45,124 bases of DNA, from positions 1 to 45,124 of the forward strand of contig CALEYA010000001.1 in assembly GCA_937926215.1 (NCBI GenBank), read 5' to 3'. Shown piece by piece: positions 1-7,991 of the stretch. The position numbers and the translations under genes are program-made. The notes under the pieces are model-generated. The model worked only from the letters and a program-made list of their open reading frames with translations, was not told the DNA's origin and searched no databases. Every line of letters starts with the position of its first letter. The stretch's first letter is position 1. This stretch comes from an uncultured Croceitalea sp. GTDB lineage: Bacteria > Bacteroidota > Bacteroidia > Flavobacteriales > Flavobacteriaceae.

Positions 1-748
1 GACCGATGGTAGGATACACCCGGCCCGTATTGAAGAAATCGTTAAGAAAACGGAGAAGCAGATCAATGAGGAAATCGTAGATATCGGAAAACGCACGGTT
101 ATTGATTTGGGTATCCATGGCTTACACCCAGAATTGATCAAGGCGGTAGGGCGAATGAAATACCGTTCTTCTTACGGACAAAACTTATTGCAGCACTCAC
201 GGGAAGTAGCCAAACTTTGTGGCGTAATGGCAGCGGAACTGGGACTGAACCCAAAAATTGCCAAACGTGCCGGACTGTTACATGATATTGGTAAAGTGCC
301 CAATACGGAGGTGGAAGTGGAAACCCCGCATGCCATCTTAGGAATGCAATGGGCGGAGAAATATGGCGAAAAGAAGGATGTCTGTAATGCCATTGGTGCC
401 CACCATGACGAAATAGAAATGACCACCTTAATTTCCCCTATAGTCCAAGTGTGTGATGCCATTAGCGGTGCCCGACCGGGGGCTAGACGACAGGTGTTGG
501 ACTCTTACATTCAGCGTCTAAAGGATTTGGAGGATGTGGCCTTTGGTTTCCAGGGAGTACAGAAAGCCTATGCCATACAGGCCGGTAGAGAATTGCGTGT
601 TATCGTAGAAAGCGAAAAAGTCAGTGATGACAAAGCCGCTGAGTTGTCGTTTGAAATTTCGCAGAAAATCCAAACGGATATGACCTATCCCGGCCAAGTA
701 AAAGTAACCGTAATCCGGGAGACGAGAGCGGTGAATGTGGCGAAGTAG
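1..748 (+). CDS. rny: Ribonuclease Y, C-terminal part (cut by left edge)
   Basis: RNase Y is a membrane-anchored endoribonuclease that initiates mRNA decay. The reading frame is open from base 2, so the N-terminal membrane anchor, the coiled coil and most of the KH domain lie left of the window; 248 residues are visible. They begin with [14 protein letters not shown], a stretch typical of the KH-HD linker of the family, and continue into the HD phosphohydrolase domain, with LLHDIGK (codons at 275-295) carrying the metal-binding His-Asp pair and AHHDE further on. The C-terminal part, with [11 protein letters not shown] near the end, matches the family's usual terminus. A strong hairpin terminator follows 25 bp after the stop. 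The TTG at 107 is in frame but internal and is not the start. Identification is by motif recognition; no frame damage is visible. Confidence 0.96.
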   Translation, partial: TDGRIHPARIEEIVKKTEKQINEEIVDIGKRTVIDLGIHGLHPELIKAVGRMKYRSSYGQNLLQHSREVAKLCGVMAAELGLNPKIAKRAGLLHDIGKVPNTEVEVETPHAILGMQWAEKYGEKKDVCNAIGAHHDEIEMTTLISPIVQVCDAISGARPGARRQVLDSYIQRLKDLEDVAFGFQGVQKAYAIQAGRELRVIVESEKVSDDKAAELSFEISQKIQTDMTYPGQVKVTVIRETRAVNVAK

Positions 749-773
749 GTAACTAAAATTTTATGAGTAAAAG

Positions 774-802
774 AAAAGCTGCCTACTGGGGCAGCTTTTT
801 TT
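774..802 (+). terminator. Rho-independent terminator of rny
   Basis: A perfect 10-bp stem (774-783 pairs with 790-799) encloses a 6-nt loop and runs into a T tract ending at 802. It lies 25 bp after the rny stop codon, as expected for an intrinsic terminator. Confidence 0.9.
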
Positions 803-932
803 GTGGTCTTAGAATTACTTCGTGTTTTTCTCCATTCAAGCATTTAGTCTCTTAACAGCGAAGCTTATTTCTTCTTAAGTCCTTAAAGGCTACAACTTTT
901 TTTACTTGGTATAATCTTTTGAATCCCTCCGA

Positions 933-985
933 GTTGCTATTCCATAGCAACCCACCTCCCTTTTGAAAAAGGGAGGAGTTTTTTT
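933..985 (+). terminator. Double hairpin with T tract, terminator-like
   Basis: The first hairpin has perfect 8-bp arms (933-940 and 944-951) around a 3-nt loop. The second has arms CCTCCCTT (955-962) and AAGGGAGG (969-976) and is followed by a run of seven T at 979-985. The second hairpin has terminator architecture on the plus strand, although rny already has a closer one. The pair could equally be a dispersed intergenic repeat; copy number elsewhere in the genome would decide. Confidence 0.5.
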
Positions 986-1274
986 AGTTGACATTGTAAT
1001 AACCTTGAAATATTTTGGCTAATCCTCGGTGTATCGTAAATCCTTGTTTGCCGATAGCTGAGCTATTAATTACTTGGTAAAAGTTGCAATAAACTGTCCA
1101 AGAGATTGACTTTGAAGTAAGCCTTTTAAGGCAGTTTTCTGAATTTGTTTTATACTCGGTACGTTTAGAGATGTCCTATTCCATACAAAAATCATGATCA
1201 TATCATCCGGTTAGCGTTGATAAAGAAGTCAAAAAGAAGATTTAAATCCAAATGCAACTCCGTATTTAAATAGC

Positions 1275-3512
1275 TCACTCCTCCTCCCCAGTACCTTCCT
1301 CAGAATTCTCACCAGCTTCTGCCTCACGGTTGAGCTTGTTTTCCATGATGTTCAGGTTTTTAAGCTTGGTCTGCCATGTGGCCAAAGCATCCTTATGCCT
1401 GTTGATGTTGTTGATCACATCTTTTACCAAAGGATTATCCTCTGAGGCATTGGAGAAAAACTGAAGGTTGTTTTCCAATTGGCGAATCTCATTTTTGCTT
1501 TCATCAATCTTGCGTCGAATAAAAGTGCGCTCATTACCTATGGCCCTATCGTTATCGGAATTGGCGAGTTGTTTTATTTTATCGCCATATTTCAATAGCT
1601 CGGATTCTTGTCTGCTGACATCCAATTTTTTGAAAAGGGCATCAATGATTTTATTGAACTTGCCGTTGATGTGTTTTTTGTTATAAGGAAGGCGACCAAG
1701 GGTTTTCCATTCTGCAATAAAGTCCTTTATCGCTTTAATGTCCTTATCCCTATCACCACTTAGTTGAAACGCCTTTAAGCGGTCCAAACAGGCACTTTTC
1801 TTTTCAAAATTGGCGAATTCCTCTTTTTGGGCTTCGTTCTTTTCCGCGTGGATGCGGTTGAAGTAATGGTTACAAGCGTCCTTGAATTCTTTCCAGATTT
1901 TATCGGAATATTTACGGGGGACATGCCCAATTTTCTTCCACTCACTCTGGATACGTTTCATTTCTGGCGTCGCCATCGCTTGATCGTCACTATCCTTTAA
2001 AGCAACTGCCAAGCCCAACAAGGCACGCTTTTTATCCAAATTGTCCAGCTGCTCTTTTTTGAGGCCTTTGTAAAAGCTGTTTTTGCCTCTATTAAATTCC
2101 CGTACGGCATCTTTAAAGGATGCCCATGTGGCTTCGTTCACTTTTTGAGGCACCTTGCCTGCTTTAAAGAAGGCTTCCCGTAAAGCTTCCATCTCTTTGA
2201 TCTGTTGTTGTATGCCCCTGTGGTTGGTCGCTACATTTTGCGCGACCGCCGTTATGGCTGCAATAATCTTGGTTTTTTCTTCCAGATTCTGCTCGTAAGT
2301 GGCTTCCAACGCGTTATAATGTTCTTGCCTACGGGCGTGCATGGCCTTGGTGGCATTGCTAAAACGTTCCCAAATGGCTTCCCGGTGTTCTTGGGCAACC
2401 GGACCAATATCTTCTTTCCAAATCTTATGCAGCGTCTGTAACTCCCGAAACGCCTTTCCCAAATCAGGTTCGTTGGCCAAAGCTTCCGCCTTTTCGGTAA
2501 GTTTTACCTTTTCTTCCAGATTGTGCTTAAAATCCAGGTCGCGTAACTCTCGGTTGAGGTGCAGAAAATCATAGAAAATTTCGATATGGTGATGATAGGT
2601 CCGCCAAACGTCATTGTAGTTATTCCTTGGAATAGGACCTGCGTTACGCCATCTTTCCTGTATATCCTTAAAATTCTTATAAGTAGTATTGATATCCTCC
2701 TCAACGTTGACCAAGCCTTTTAGCTCGTCAATGATCGTCAATCTGTTGGTAAGGTTTTCCTTTAGGTTTTTCTCTAGGTTTTTATAGTACTGGTTGCGTT
2801 TTTCCCGAAACTCACCATACACTTCATTGAACTGTCTTTTGGTAACGGAATTGTAATGGAAATCTATCTCATTCCCGCCATTGGCCACGAATTCCTCTTT
2901 TTTATGCTCCAAAAACTCTTGGAACTTAAGGTCAAATTCATGTTTTATGCCACTCACATGTTTGTTTATGGCCTGTACTTTTTCATTTTTTACGAGGCGC
3001 TGTAATTCGCCCACCAAGTTCTCCATGGACATGGAATGGTAGTCGAGCATGGGAATTTCGTGCCGTTTCTCATTCTCCTTATCTTCTGCATCCTCGGCAT
3101 TTTCCTGGTCAATTTCCGCCAGTACTTTTTCCGTTTCCTCAGCAGGTATTTCAGTGGTGGCTTCCTCTCCTTCAGAAGGCTCGATGACAGCTTCCGTTTT
3201 TTCCTCTGCAATCTGTTCCGCTTCTACCGCTTCTTGGATAACTTCTGCCTTTTCCTCTGGCGTTTGTTCCGTTTCCACAGCTTGTTCTGCAGCTTCCGTT
3301 TTTTCCTCGGGAGCGAGTTCTGCTTCCTTTGGGGTTTCTGAGGCTTCGCTTTCAGGTGCTTCCGCAGTTACTTCGCTTTCCGCACTTTCTATTTCTGTAG
3401 TGGTTTCCTCATTTGCAAGCGTAGGGGTATCCTCCTTAGCAGGAACCTCAGTCGCATTTTCTAAATCTTCACCTGCAGTATTTTGCAGTTTCTCGTCGTT
3501 CTCGTCCATCAT
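1275..3512 (-). CDS. DUF349 repeat protein with acidic N-terminus
   Basis: This 745-residue protein belongs to the DUF349 family, which is widespread in Bacteroidota and has no firmly established function there. Residues 1-150 are extremely Glu/Ala/Thr-rich and include three 17-residue tandem repeats (68-118). Five DUF349-type units follow, each with a conserved Trp and a G-x-[IV]-P-like turn: around W288 (RWRNAGPIPR), W365, 445-463, W525 (EWKKIGHVPRKYSDKIW) and W602. The C-terminal region (about 640-735) is charged and likely coiled coil. No signal peptide or membrane segment is seen, so it is probably cytoplasmic. Two consecutive ATG codons (3510-3512 and 3507-3509) make the start uncertain by one residue. 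It is the last gene of the minus-strand run, 115 bp after aroE's stop boundary on the map, and has its own candidate -7 element. Family assignment is confident, function is not. Confidence 0.88.
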   Translation of the reverse strand: MMDENDEKLQNTAGEDLENATEVPAKEDTPTLANEETTTEIESAESEVTAEAPESEASETPKEAELAPEEKTEAAEQAVETEQTPEEKAEVIQEAVEAEQIAEEKTEAVIEPSEGEEATTEIPAEETEKVLAEIDQENAEDAEDKENEKRHEIPMLDYHSMSMENLVGELQRLVKNEKVQAINKHVSGIKHEFDLKFQEFLEHKKEEFVANGGNEIDFHYNSVTKRQFNEVYGEFREKRNQYYKNLEKNLKENLTNRLTIIDELKGLVNVEEDINTTYKNFKDIQERWRNAGPIPRNNYNDVWRTYHHHIEIFYDFLHLNRELRDLDFKHNLEEKVKLTEKAEALANEPDLGKAFRELQTLHKIWKEDIGPVAQEHREAIWERFSNATKAMHARRQEHYNALEATYEQNLEEKTKIIAAITAVAQNVATNHRGIQQQIKEMEALREAFFKAGKVPQKVNEATWASFKDAVREFNRGKNSFYKGLKKEQLDNLDKKRALLGLAVALKDSDDQAMATPEMKRIQSEWKKIGHVPRKYSDKIWKEFKDACNHYFNRIHAEKNEAQKEEFANFEKKSACLDRLKAFQLSGDRDKDIKAIKDFIAEWKTLGRLPYNKKHINGKFNKIIDALFKKLDVSRQESELLKYGDKIKQLANSDNDRAIGNERTFIRRKIDESKNEIRQLENNLQFFSNASEDNPLVKDVINNINRHKDALATWQTKLKNLNIMENKLNREAEAGENSEEGTGEEE
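3159..3311 (-). repeat. Three 51-bp tandem coding repeats
   Basis: Three consecutive 51-bp units (3261-3311, 3210-3260, 3159-3209) encode 17-residue repeats of the pattern (P/A)EEK(T/A)E..., including PEEKTEAAEQAVETEQT and PEEKAEVIQEAVEAEQI. The first two units are also similar in DNA sequence, suggesting expansion by slippage or unequal exchange. The third has diverged. The array lies in the acidic tail of the DUF349 protein. Confidence 0.75.
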
Positions 3513-3576
3513 GATTTACTTTATGGGTTTTGGATTGATGGCTTTATGGTAAGTTACTAACTATACCCAGCAACAA

Positions 3577-3584
3577 CAAAGATA
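3577..3584 (-). promoter_or_regulatory. Candidate -7 element for the DUF349 gene
   Basis: On the minus strand this reads TATCTTTG, a perfect match to the Bacteroidota -7 consensus TAnnTTTG. It sits 64 bp upstream of the first ATG of the DUF349 gene. I do not see a clear -33 TTG at the preferred distance, so this is a candidate only. Confidence 0.4.
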
Positions 3585-3627
3585 ACGGTTATTCTTTTGT
3601 AGTGCTCTACGGGGAAATGCGCATGTA

Positions 3628-4380
3628 TTACTTTTTATTCCAGATTTCCCATGCCTTTTCAGCCTGAAACTGGAGCATATGGAATCCGTTGGCATAGCCC
3701 GCGCCCCTTTTTTCCGCTTCTTGGAGAAAGGCCGTTTTTTCTGGATTATAGATTAAATCGAATAAAAGGTGCTGTGGGGCTAGATGTGCATACGGAATGC
3801 TAGGTTTGGCCTCAATGTCTGGAAATGTACCCACCGGACTACAATTGATGATGAGCGTATACGAAGTGAGCACAGTCGCAGTAACTTCGTTATAATGCAT
3901 TTGAAACCGCGATGGATTTCTGGACACAAAGCAAAAATCGATTCCCAAACCATCCAAGACATAGGCAATGGCCTTGGAAGCGCCCCCAGTACCCAATATC
4001 AGGGCTTTTTTATGGTGTGGCTTTAAATGGGGCAGTAAGGACTGCTCAAATCCGTAAGCATCCGTATTATAGCCTTTAAGACCGTTTTTTGTGAACTTTA
4101 TGGTATTTACGGCACCTATGGCCGCCGCTTGCCTGTCGATTTCGTCCAAATACGCCATAACACTTTCCTTGTAAGGAATGGTCACGTTTAACCCGCTCAA
4201 CGTATTGTTTTCAATTAAGCTTGTAAAGGCGGAGATATCTTCCAGATCAAAATTTTCATAACTATGGCCGTCAAGACCTAAATCCTCGAATTTTGACGAA
4301 AAATACCCTTTGGAAAAGGAGTAAGAAATGTTTTTTCCCACCAATCCAAACCTATTACCGCTATGCTCTTTTTTTGCCAT
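3628..4380 (-). CDS. aroE: Shikimate dehydrogenase
   Basis: AroE catalyses NADPH-dependent reduction of 3-dehydroshikimate to shikimate in aromatic amino-acid biosynthesis. From the chosen start the product has 250 residues, near the usual 260-280. Visible motifs are SYSFS (19-23, shikimate-binding region), NVTIPYK (65-71, with the catalytic Lys71), NTDAYG (105-110, with the catalytic-pair Asp107), the nucleotide-binding LGTGGASKA (about 129-137), INCSPVGTFPD, and the C-terminal GFHMLQFQAEKAW. The ATG at 4378-4380 (MAKKEHSG) is preferred; the frame is open eight codons further, to 4404, but that adds an atypical N-terminus. The gene overlaps the 3' end of the upstream DUF368 gene by 20 bp, which suggests translational coupling. 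Confidence 0.95.
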   Translation of the reverse strand: MAKKEHSGNRFGLVGKNISYSFSKGYFSSKFEDLGLDGHSYENFDLEDISAFTSLIENNTLSGLNVTIPYKESVMAYLDEIDRQAAAIGAVNTIKFTKNGLKGYNTDAYGFEQSLLPHLKPHHKKALILGTGGASKAIAYVLDGLGIDFCFVSRNPSRFQMHYNEVTATVLTSYTLIINCSPVGTFPDIEAKPSIPYAHLAPQHLLFDLIYNPEKTAFLQEAEKRGAGYANGFHMLQFQAEKAWEIWNKK

Positions 4381-5371
4381 ACCAATCAATTCCCAACAAC
4401 ACAAAAATTCCGACTAGAACAAAGAATAGTGCACCCCAAGTTTCAAAGGTGCTTACATCTGGCCAATACCGTTCATAGTTTTTTATGATATGATCCCCGT
4501 TGGAGTCCATTAAAATATTCCCTAACCCGTCTGCTTTGTAAATCGTTTTTTTCCATGGCCAAATTACCCCCAAAGAACCTGTGATGAACCCAATAATGAC
4601 CGCGGTGGTAATTTGTTTGTAATGTTTAAGTACATAACCTAAAAGGTGTGATAGGGTAACCAAACCTGTAGCGGAACCTAAGGTAAAAACCCCCAAAATC
4701 CTAAGGATGTGAAGCCGTTCCTTATTTCTCACAAAGCTAAAATCGCCCTGGACCATTTCCGTAAAAGTTTCGTACAGACTATTGACGGAGTCCACCAGCA
4801 ACAACACGTAATTTCCCAACAGGATGAGGATAAAGGAACCGGACAGCCCGGGCAAGGTCATCCCGGAAACACTTATCATCCCACAAAAAAATATGAAAAT
4901 CAAATTATCATTTTCCTTGGCGGGGCTTAGAAAACTTATGGAAATACCAATGAGTAACCCAATAATACCTGCGGTTACGGTTTTTTTGTTCCAATGCCCG
5001 TAATCTTTGGCAATGTAGTAGATGGAACCCAACACCATTCCAAAAAAAGCGGCCCAAACAAAAAGCTCCTTTTGCTCCAAGAAATAATCCAAGAGCCTGG
5101 AAACACTAAAATAACTGATGAGCATCCCTAATATCAAAAGGGAAAGAAAGGTAGCGTTGGTATACCGATAAAAACTTTTGAACCTGCCGCTGATCAATAG
5201 CTTAAAGGCCTTGCCATTGATTTTTTGAAGCGAATAGATAAACTCTTCATAGAACCCCCCTACAAAAGCCACGATACCGCCCGAAACCCCGGGTACTTTG
5301 TTGGCAGCACCCATAAAAAGGCCTTTTACTACCAGAAAAAACTTATCTGAAAATGTGCGTTCTTGATGCAT
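4361..5371 (-). CDS. DUF368 membrane protein, paralogue 1 (PopT-like)
   Basis: This is a 336-residue polytopic inner-membrane protein of the DUF368 family. Members of that family (PopT) have been shown to translocate polyprenyl phosphate, recycling the lipid carrier used for peptidoglycan and surface-glycan synthesis. The two family signatures are present as an inverted-repeat-like pair: VPGVSGGIVAF (26-36) and LPGLSGSFILILLGNY mid-protein. Multiple hydrophobic helices surround them. It is the second of two tandem copies, 5 bp after the stop of paralogue 2, and overlaps aroE by 20 bp at its 3' end. The C-terminus ends in a further hydrophobic helix (FFVLVGIFVLLGIDW). The family call is confident; substrate and direction are inferred from characterised homologues. 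Confidence 0.9.
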   Translation of the reverse strand: MHQERTFSDKFFLVVKGLFMGAANKVPGVSGGIVAFVGGFYEEFIYSLQKINGKAFKLLISGRFKSFYRYTNATFLSLLILGMLISYFSVSRLLDYFLEQKELFVWAAFFGMVLGSIYYIAKDYGHWNKKTVTAGIIGLLIGISISFLSPAKENDNLIFIFFCGMISVSGMTLPGLSGSFILILLGNYVLLLVDSVNSLYETFTEMVQGDFSFVRNKERLHILRILGVFTLGSATGLVTLSHLLGYVLKHYKQITTAVIIGFITGSLGVIWPWKKTIYKADGLGNILMDSNGDHIIKNYERYWPDVSTFETWGALFFVLVGIFVLLGIDWYGKKRA

Positions 5372-5376
5372 TTGAG

Positions 5377-6300
5377 TTACACCCCCTTATTTTTGGAGGC
5401 TATCCTTTCAAGGATAAAAATAAGGGAAAAACCTAGCACAGCCAGCAGAATGGCAAACATAAGTTGGGGGTCGCCCTCATACGAATTGGGTAAAATATTC
5501 TTTTCTACGATCGGGATGACCTTATCATCAAAAACTTTGGTTTCCAGGACTTTTTTCCACGGCCAAATTTTACTCAATGAGCCCAAAATGAAACCGGTCA
5601 ACAATGCCAAAGTGATATTTCTATAGTTTTTGAACATCCATTTTAACAAGCGGGCAAAACTGAGCAATCCAAAAATAGCCCCTAAAGCTACGGTGACTAC
5701 CATTTTTATTTCGCGCTCGTGTACCGCATCCAAAATCGTTTTATAAGACCCTAACAACACTAAAATAAAGGCCCCGGAAATGCCCGGAAGAATCATGGCA
5801 CAAACTGCTAAGGCCCCGGATAGGAACAAGAACGGCAGGCTGTCTACATTTTCATTAGGGGGTAAGGTAGTAATAAAGTAAGCGATAGCTGCTCCCAAGG
5901 CTAAAACTGCTATGGTAAGCACATTCCATTTTTTGATTTCCTTTCCTACCAAAAAAATACTGGCCGTTACCAATCCAAAAAAGAAGGACCAAAGCAAAAT
6001 AGGTTCGTTTTCCAACAACCAACTTAAAAACTTTGCCAAGGAAAAAAGGCTGATAAAGATGCCCAAAAAGAGTGCCGCCAAAAAATTGCCGTTCAGTTGT
6101 TTCCAAAACGCATGTATCCCTTCTTTTCTAAGGGTATGGAACAACTTTAGGTTGATATTGTTGATGGAAGAAATCAACTCTTCATAAATACCGGAGATAA
6201 ACGCGATAGTGCCACCGGATACCCCAGGTACCACGTCTGCGGCCCCCATAGCCATGCCCTTAAGCGTTATGATAAGGTAGTCAATCAGTTTACGCCCCAT
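5377..6300 (-). CDS. DUF368 membrane protein, paralogue 2 (PopT-like)
   Basis: This 307-residue polytopic membrane protein is the upstream member of a tandem DUF368 pair. It carries AADVVPGVSGGTIAF near residues 20-34 and ILPGISGAFILVLLGSY in the second half, the same two signatures as its neighbour. A cluster such as KIWPWKK occurs in the C-terminal third of both proteins (IWPWKK in both), which supports paralogy. The two copies have otherwise diverged, so the duplication is not recent. The role is inferred as polyprenyl-phosphate translocation from PopT-family work. The ATG at 6298-6300 is the natural start. It has a 206-bp leader region after the upstream TPR gene, which includes inverted repeats. 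Confidence 0.9.
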   Translation of the reverse strand: MGRKLIDYLIITLKGMAMGAADVVPGVSGGTIAFISGIYEELISSINNINLKLFHTLRKEGIHAFWKQLNGNFLAALFLGIFISLFSLAKFLSWLLENEPILLWSFFFGLVTASIFLVGKEIKKWNVLTIAVLALGAAIAYFITTLPPNENVDSLPFLFLSGALAVCAMILPGISGAFILVLLGSYKTILDAVHEREIKMVVTVALGAIFGLLSFARLLKWMFKNYRNITLALLTGFILGSLSKIWPWKKVLETKVFDDKVIPIVEKNILPNSYEGDPQLMFAILLAVLGFSLIFILERIASKNKGV

Positions 6301-6384
6301 ACTACGCTTATTTTTTTTAGGGACTCATTTGGACTTTTTGGATTGAAGCGAAAATTGAGGATGTTTTGCCCAATTGAAGACTTT

Positions 6385-6428
6385 TTTGAGTTACACCCGC
6401 CTTGCCGCGAGGCAGGTAGCACAGCTAC
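6385..6428. repeat. Intergenic inverted repeats and 14-bp direct repeat
   Basis: The gap between the TPR gene and DUF368 paralogue 2 contains two adjacent dyads: CTTGCC-gcga-GGCAGG (6401-6416, one mismatch) and GTAGC-aca-GCTAC (6416-6428). Just to the left, TTTGAGTTACACCC (6385-6398) recurs exactly at 5371-5384, so the same 14 bp lies upstream of each DUF368 gene. The higher local GC than its surroundings suggests a REP-like element or attenuator. It is not followed by a convincing T tract for the minus-strand TPR gene. Confidence 0.5.
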
Positions 6429-6506
6429 GGAAGGAAAAAAAGACAAAAAGTGGGTAAAAAAAACCGATTTTATAGCCAATTGAAAACGTTTAGATGAGTT
6501 CCATGT

Positions 6507-7907
6507 TTAAGTTGATGCTTTACTGTCGTTGGAGAAGCTATCCTTAATCCATTTAAGATTGGCATACTCCGGAAATTTCTTTTTAAAGAAAACTTGTTTT
6601 TCCGTATTTAATTGCAAGGCAGTATTTAATTTTTCCTTGGCCAGCGCAATTTGGTTGGTTTTAAGGTAAAGCCCCGATAGTTGATAGCTCATTTCCGCAT
6701 TTTCCGGATAAAACTCCAAACCTTGTAACAGCACCTCTACGGCAGATTCGTAATCTTCCAATTGTTGCAGGACATTGGCCCAATCCTGCCAAGTATCCAA
6801 CTCATAATTACCCAGATCCACGGATTGCTTAAAGGCAAAATCTGCCTCACTGAAATCTTTTTGCGCCATAAAAATTTTGGCACTCTTTTTCCAGTATAAC
6901 GCATTCTCACCATCGATATTTATGGCTTTGTTGATGTAGTGCTGCGCCTTGCTATAGTCTTTGAGTCGGGTGTAAAATTCCGTAATGGCCAACCAACCTT
7001 TGTCCAATAACGGGTCCTCATGCACCGTATTGTAATAGTAGTACTTTGCCAAATCGTCATTACCCAGCTTTTCATGGCACTTTCCAATACGCAAATAGGC
7101 ATGCGAGGTAGGGTCGTCCATGGCTATGGTAGTTTCATAACTTTCAATAGCTTCATTGTACTTGCCCAATTTTTCCAAGATTTTTCCTTTTTCAAAATAA
7201 GCACCTAAAAAGGATTCATCGGAAATAATGGCAAAATCATAGGCGGCTAATGCTTCTTTATGCATGTCCTTATGGTCGTACATTTTGCCCAACTGATGCC
7301 AAGCTACTTCGGAATATGGGTTTTTTTCCAAATATTCGTTCAAGAAATGGATAGACCCATCAAAATCTTCTAAAAATTCAAAACAATAGACCACGTTGTA
7401 GAGCGAAGAATAATCACTTTGGTCATAGTCCAAGCATTTGATGAAACTGTTCTTGGCCTTTTCAAAATCGTCCATAAACAGGTATTCCATGCCCAAAAGG
7501 GAATGGATATCAAAACTATCTTCGGCCATATGCAATGCTTGCATCAACATGTTTATGGCACCTTGATGGTCGTCTTGCTTGGATAGGATATTGGCCCGTT
7601 GGATAAAAATTTCCTCGTTGTTGGTGGCAATGGTCTCCAGTTCGTCCAAAAGTGTTTCCGCCTCGGAAAAGTGGTCTTCAAAAACCAAGACTTCTACCCG
7701 AAGTAATTTTAATTCTATAGAATTTGGATGTTGTTGCAAGCCTATTTTAATGGCTTTTTTGCCTAGGGCCACTTTACCAAGATTGAGATAATGGTGTATG
7801 ATGCCCTCAAAGTCCTCAGCATCAAAAAAATAAACATCATCCGTTTTGAGCATGGACTCAAACTTTAGGATGAACTTGTCCGCATTTTCGTTAGATTCTA
7901 ACGCCAT
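6507..7907 (-). CDS. Tetratricopeptide repeat protein
   Basis: This 466-residue protein consists almost entirely of TPR-type helical repeats from about residue 50 to 440. Recognisable units contain AWHQLGKMYDHKDMHKEAL, AYFEKGKILEKLGKYNEAI and AYLRIGKCHEKLGNDDLAK. There is no signal peptide or transmembrane segment, so it is likely a cytosolic scaffold. The N-terminal 30 residues (MALESNENADKF...) are not TPR-like. It sits between an aminotransferase gene (84 bp upstream) and the DUF368 pair. Function cannot be read from the sequence; the fold is clear. The ATG at 7905-7907 is the start. Confidence 0.9.
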   Translation of the reverse strand: MALESNENADKFILKFESMLKTDDVYFFDAEDFEGIIHHYLNLGKVALGKKAIKIGLQQHPNSIELKLLRVEVLVFEDHFSEAETLLDELETIATNNEEIFIQRANILSKQDDHQGAINMLMQALHMAEDSFDIHSLLGMEYLFMDDFEKAKNSFIKCLDYDQSDYSSLYNVVYCFEFLEDFDGSIHFLNEYLEKNPYSEVAWHQLGKMYDHKDMHKEALAAYDFAIISDESFLGAYFEKGKILEKLGKYNEAIESYETTIAMDDPTSHAYLRIGKCHEKLGNDDLAKYYYYNTVHEDPLLDKGWLAITEFYTRLKDYSKAQHYINKAINIDGENALYWKKSAKIFMAQKDFSEADFAFKQSVDLGNYELDTWQDWANVLQQLEDYESAVEVLLQGLEFYPENAEMSYQLSGLYLKTNQIALAKEKLNTALQLNTEKQVFFKKKFPEYANLKWIKDSFSNDSKAST

Positions 7908-7991
7908 AGACCGTTTTGTTTAACTATGGACTTAAAAATAGACTTTATACCGACTAATTTTCGTCCTTGATTTGGGTTTGTTATCAACAAT

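Larger units (their letters stand above)
749..1274. other. Gene-free convergent intergenic region (526 bp)
   Basis: This stretch lies between the 3' ends of rny (+) and the DUF349 gene (-). It holds the rny terminator, a second hairpin cluster at 933-985 and a small inverted repeat, GCCTT-tt-AAGGC, at 1121-1132. I found no convincing ORF, tRNA or structured-RNA signature in the remaining AT-rich sequence (about 990-1270). It may be decayed DNA. Confidence 0.6.

Noticed and set aside
749-1274. tRNA or small-RNA gene in the long intergenic stretch
   Set aside because: No cloverleaf-compatible arms or T-loop motif were found by eye; a covariance-model scan would be needed to be sure.
3049-3552. 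Ser/Ala-rich 167-codon plus-strand frame opposite the DUF349 gene
   Set aside because: The Ser/Ala repeats are the complement of Glu codons in the acidic tail; not a real gene.
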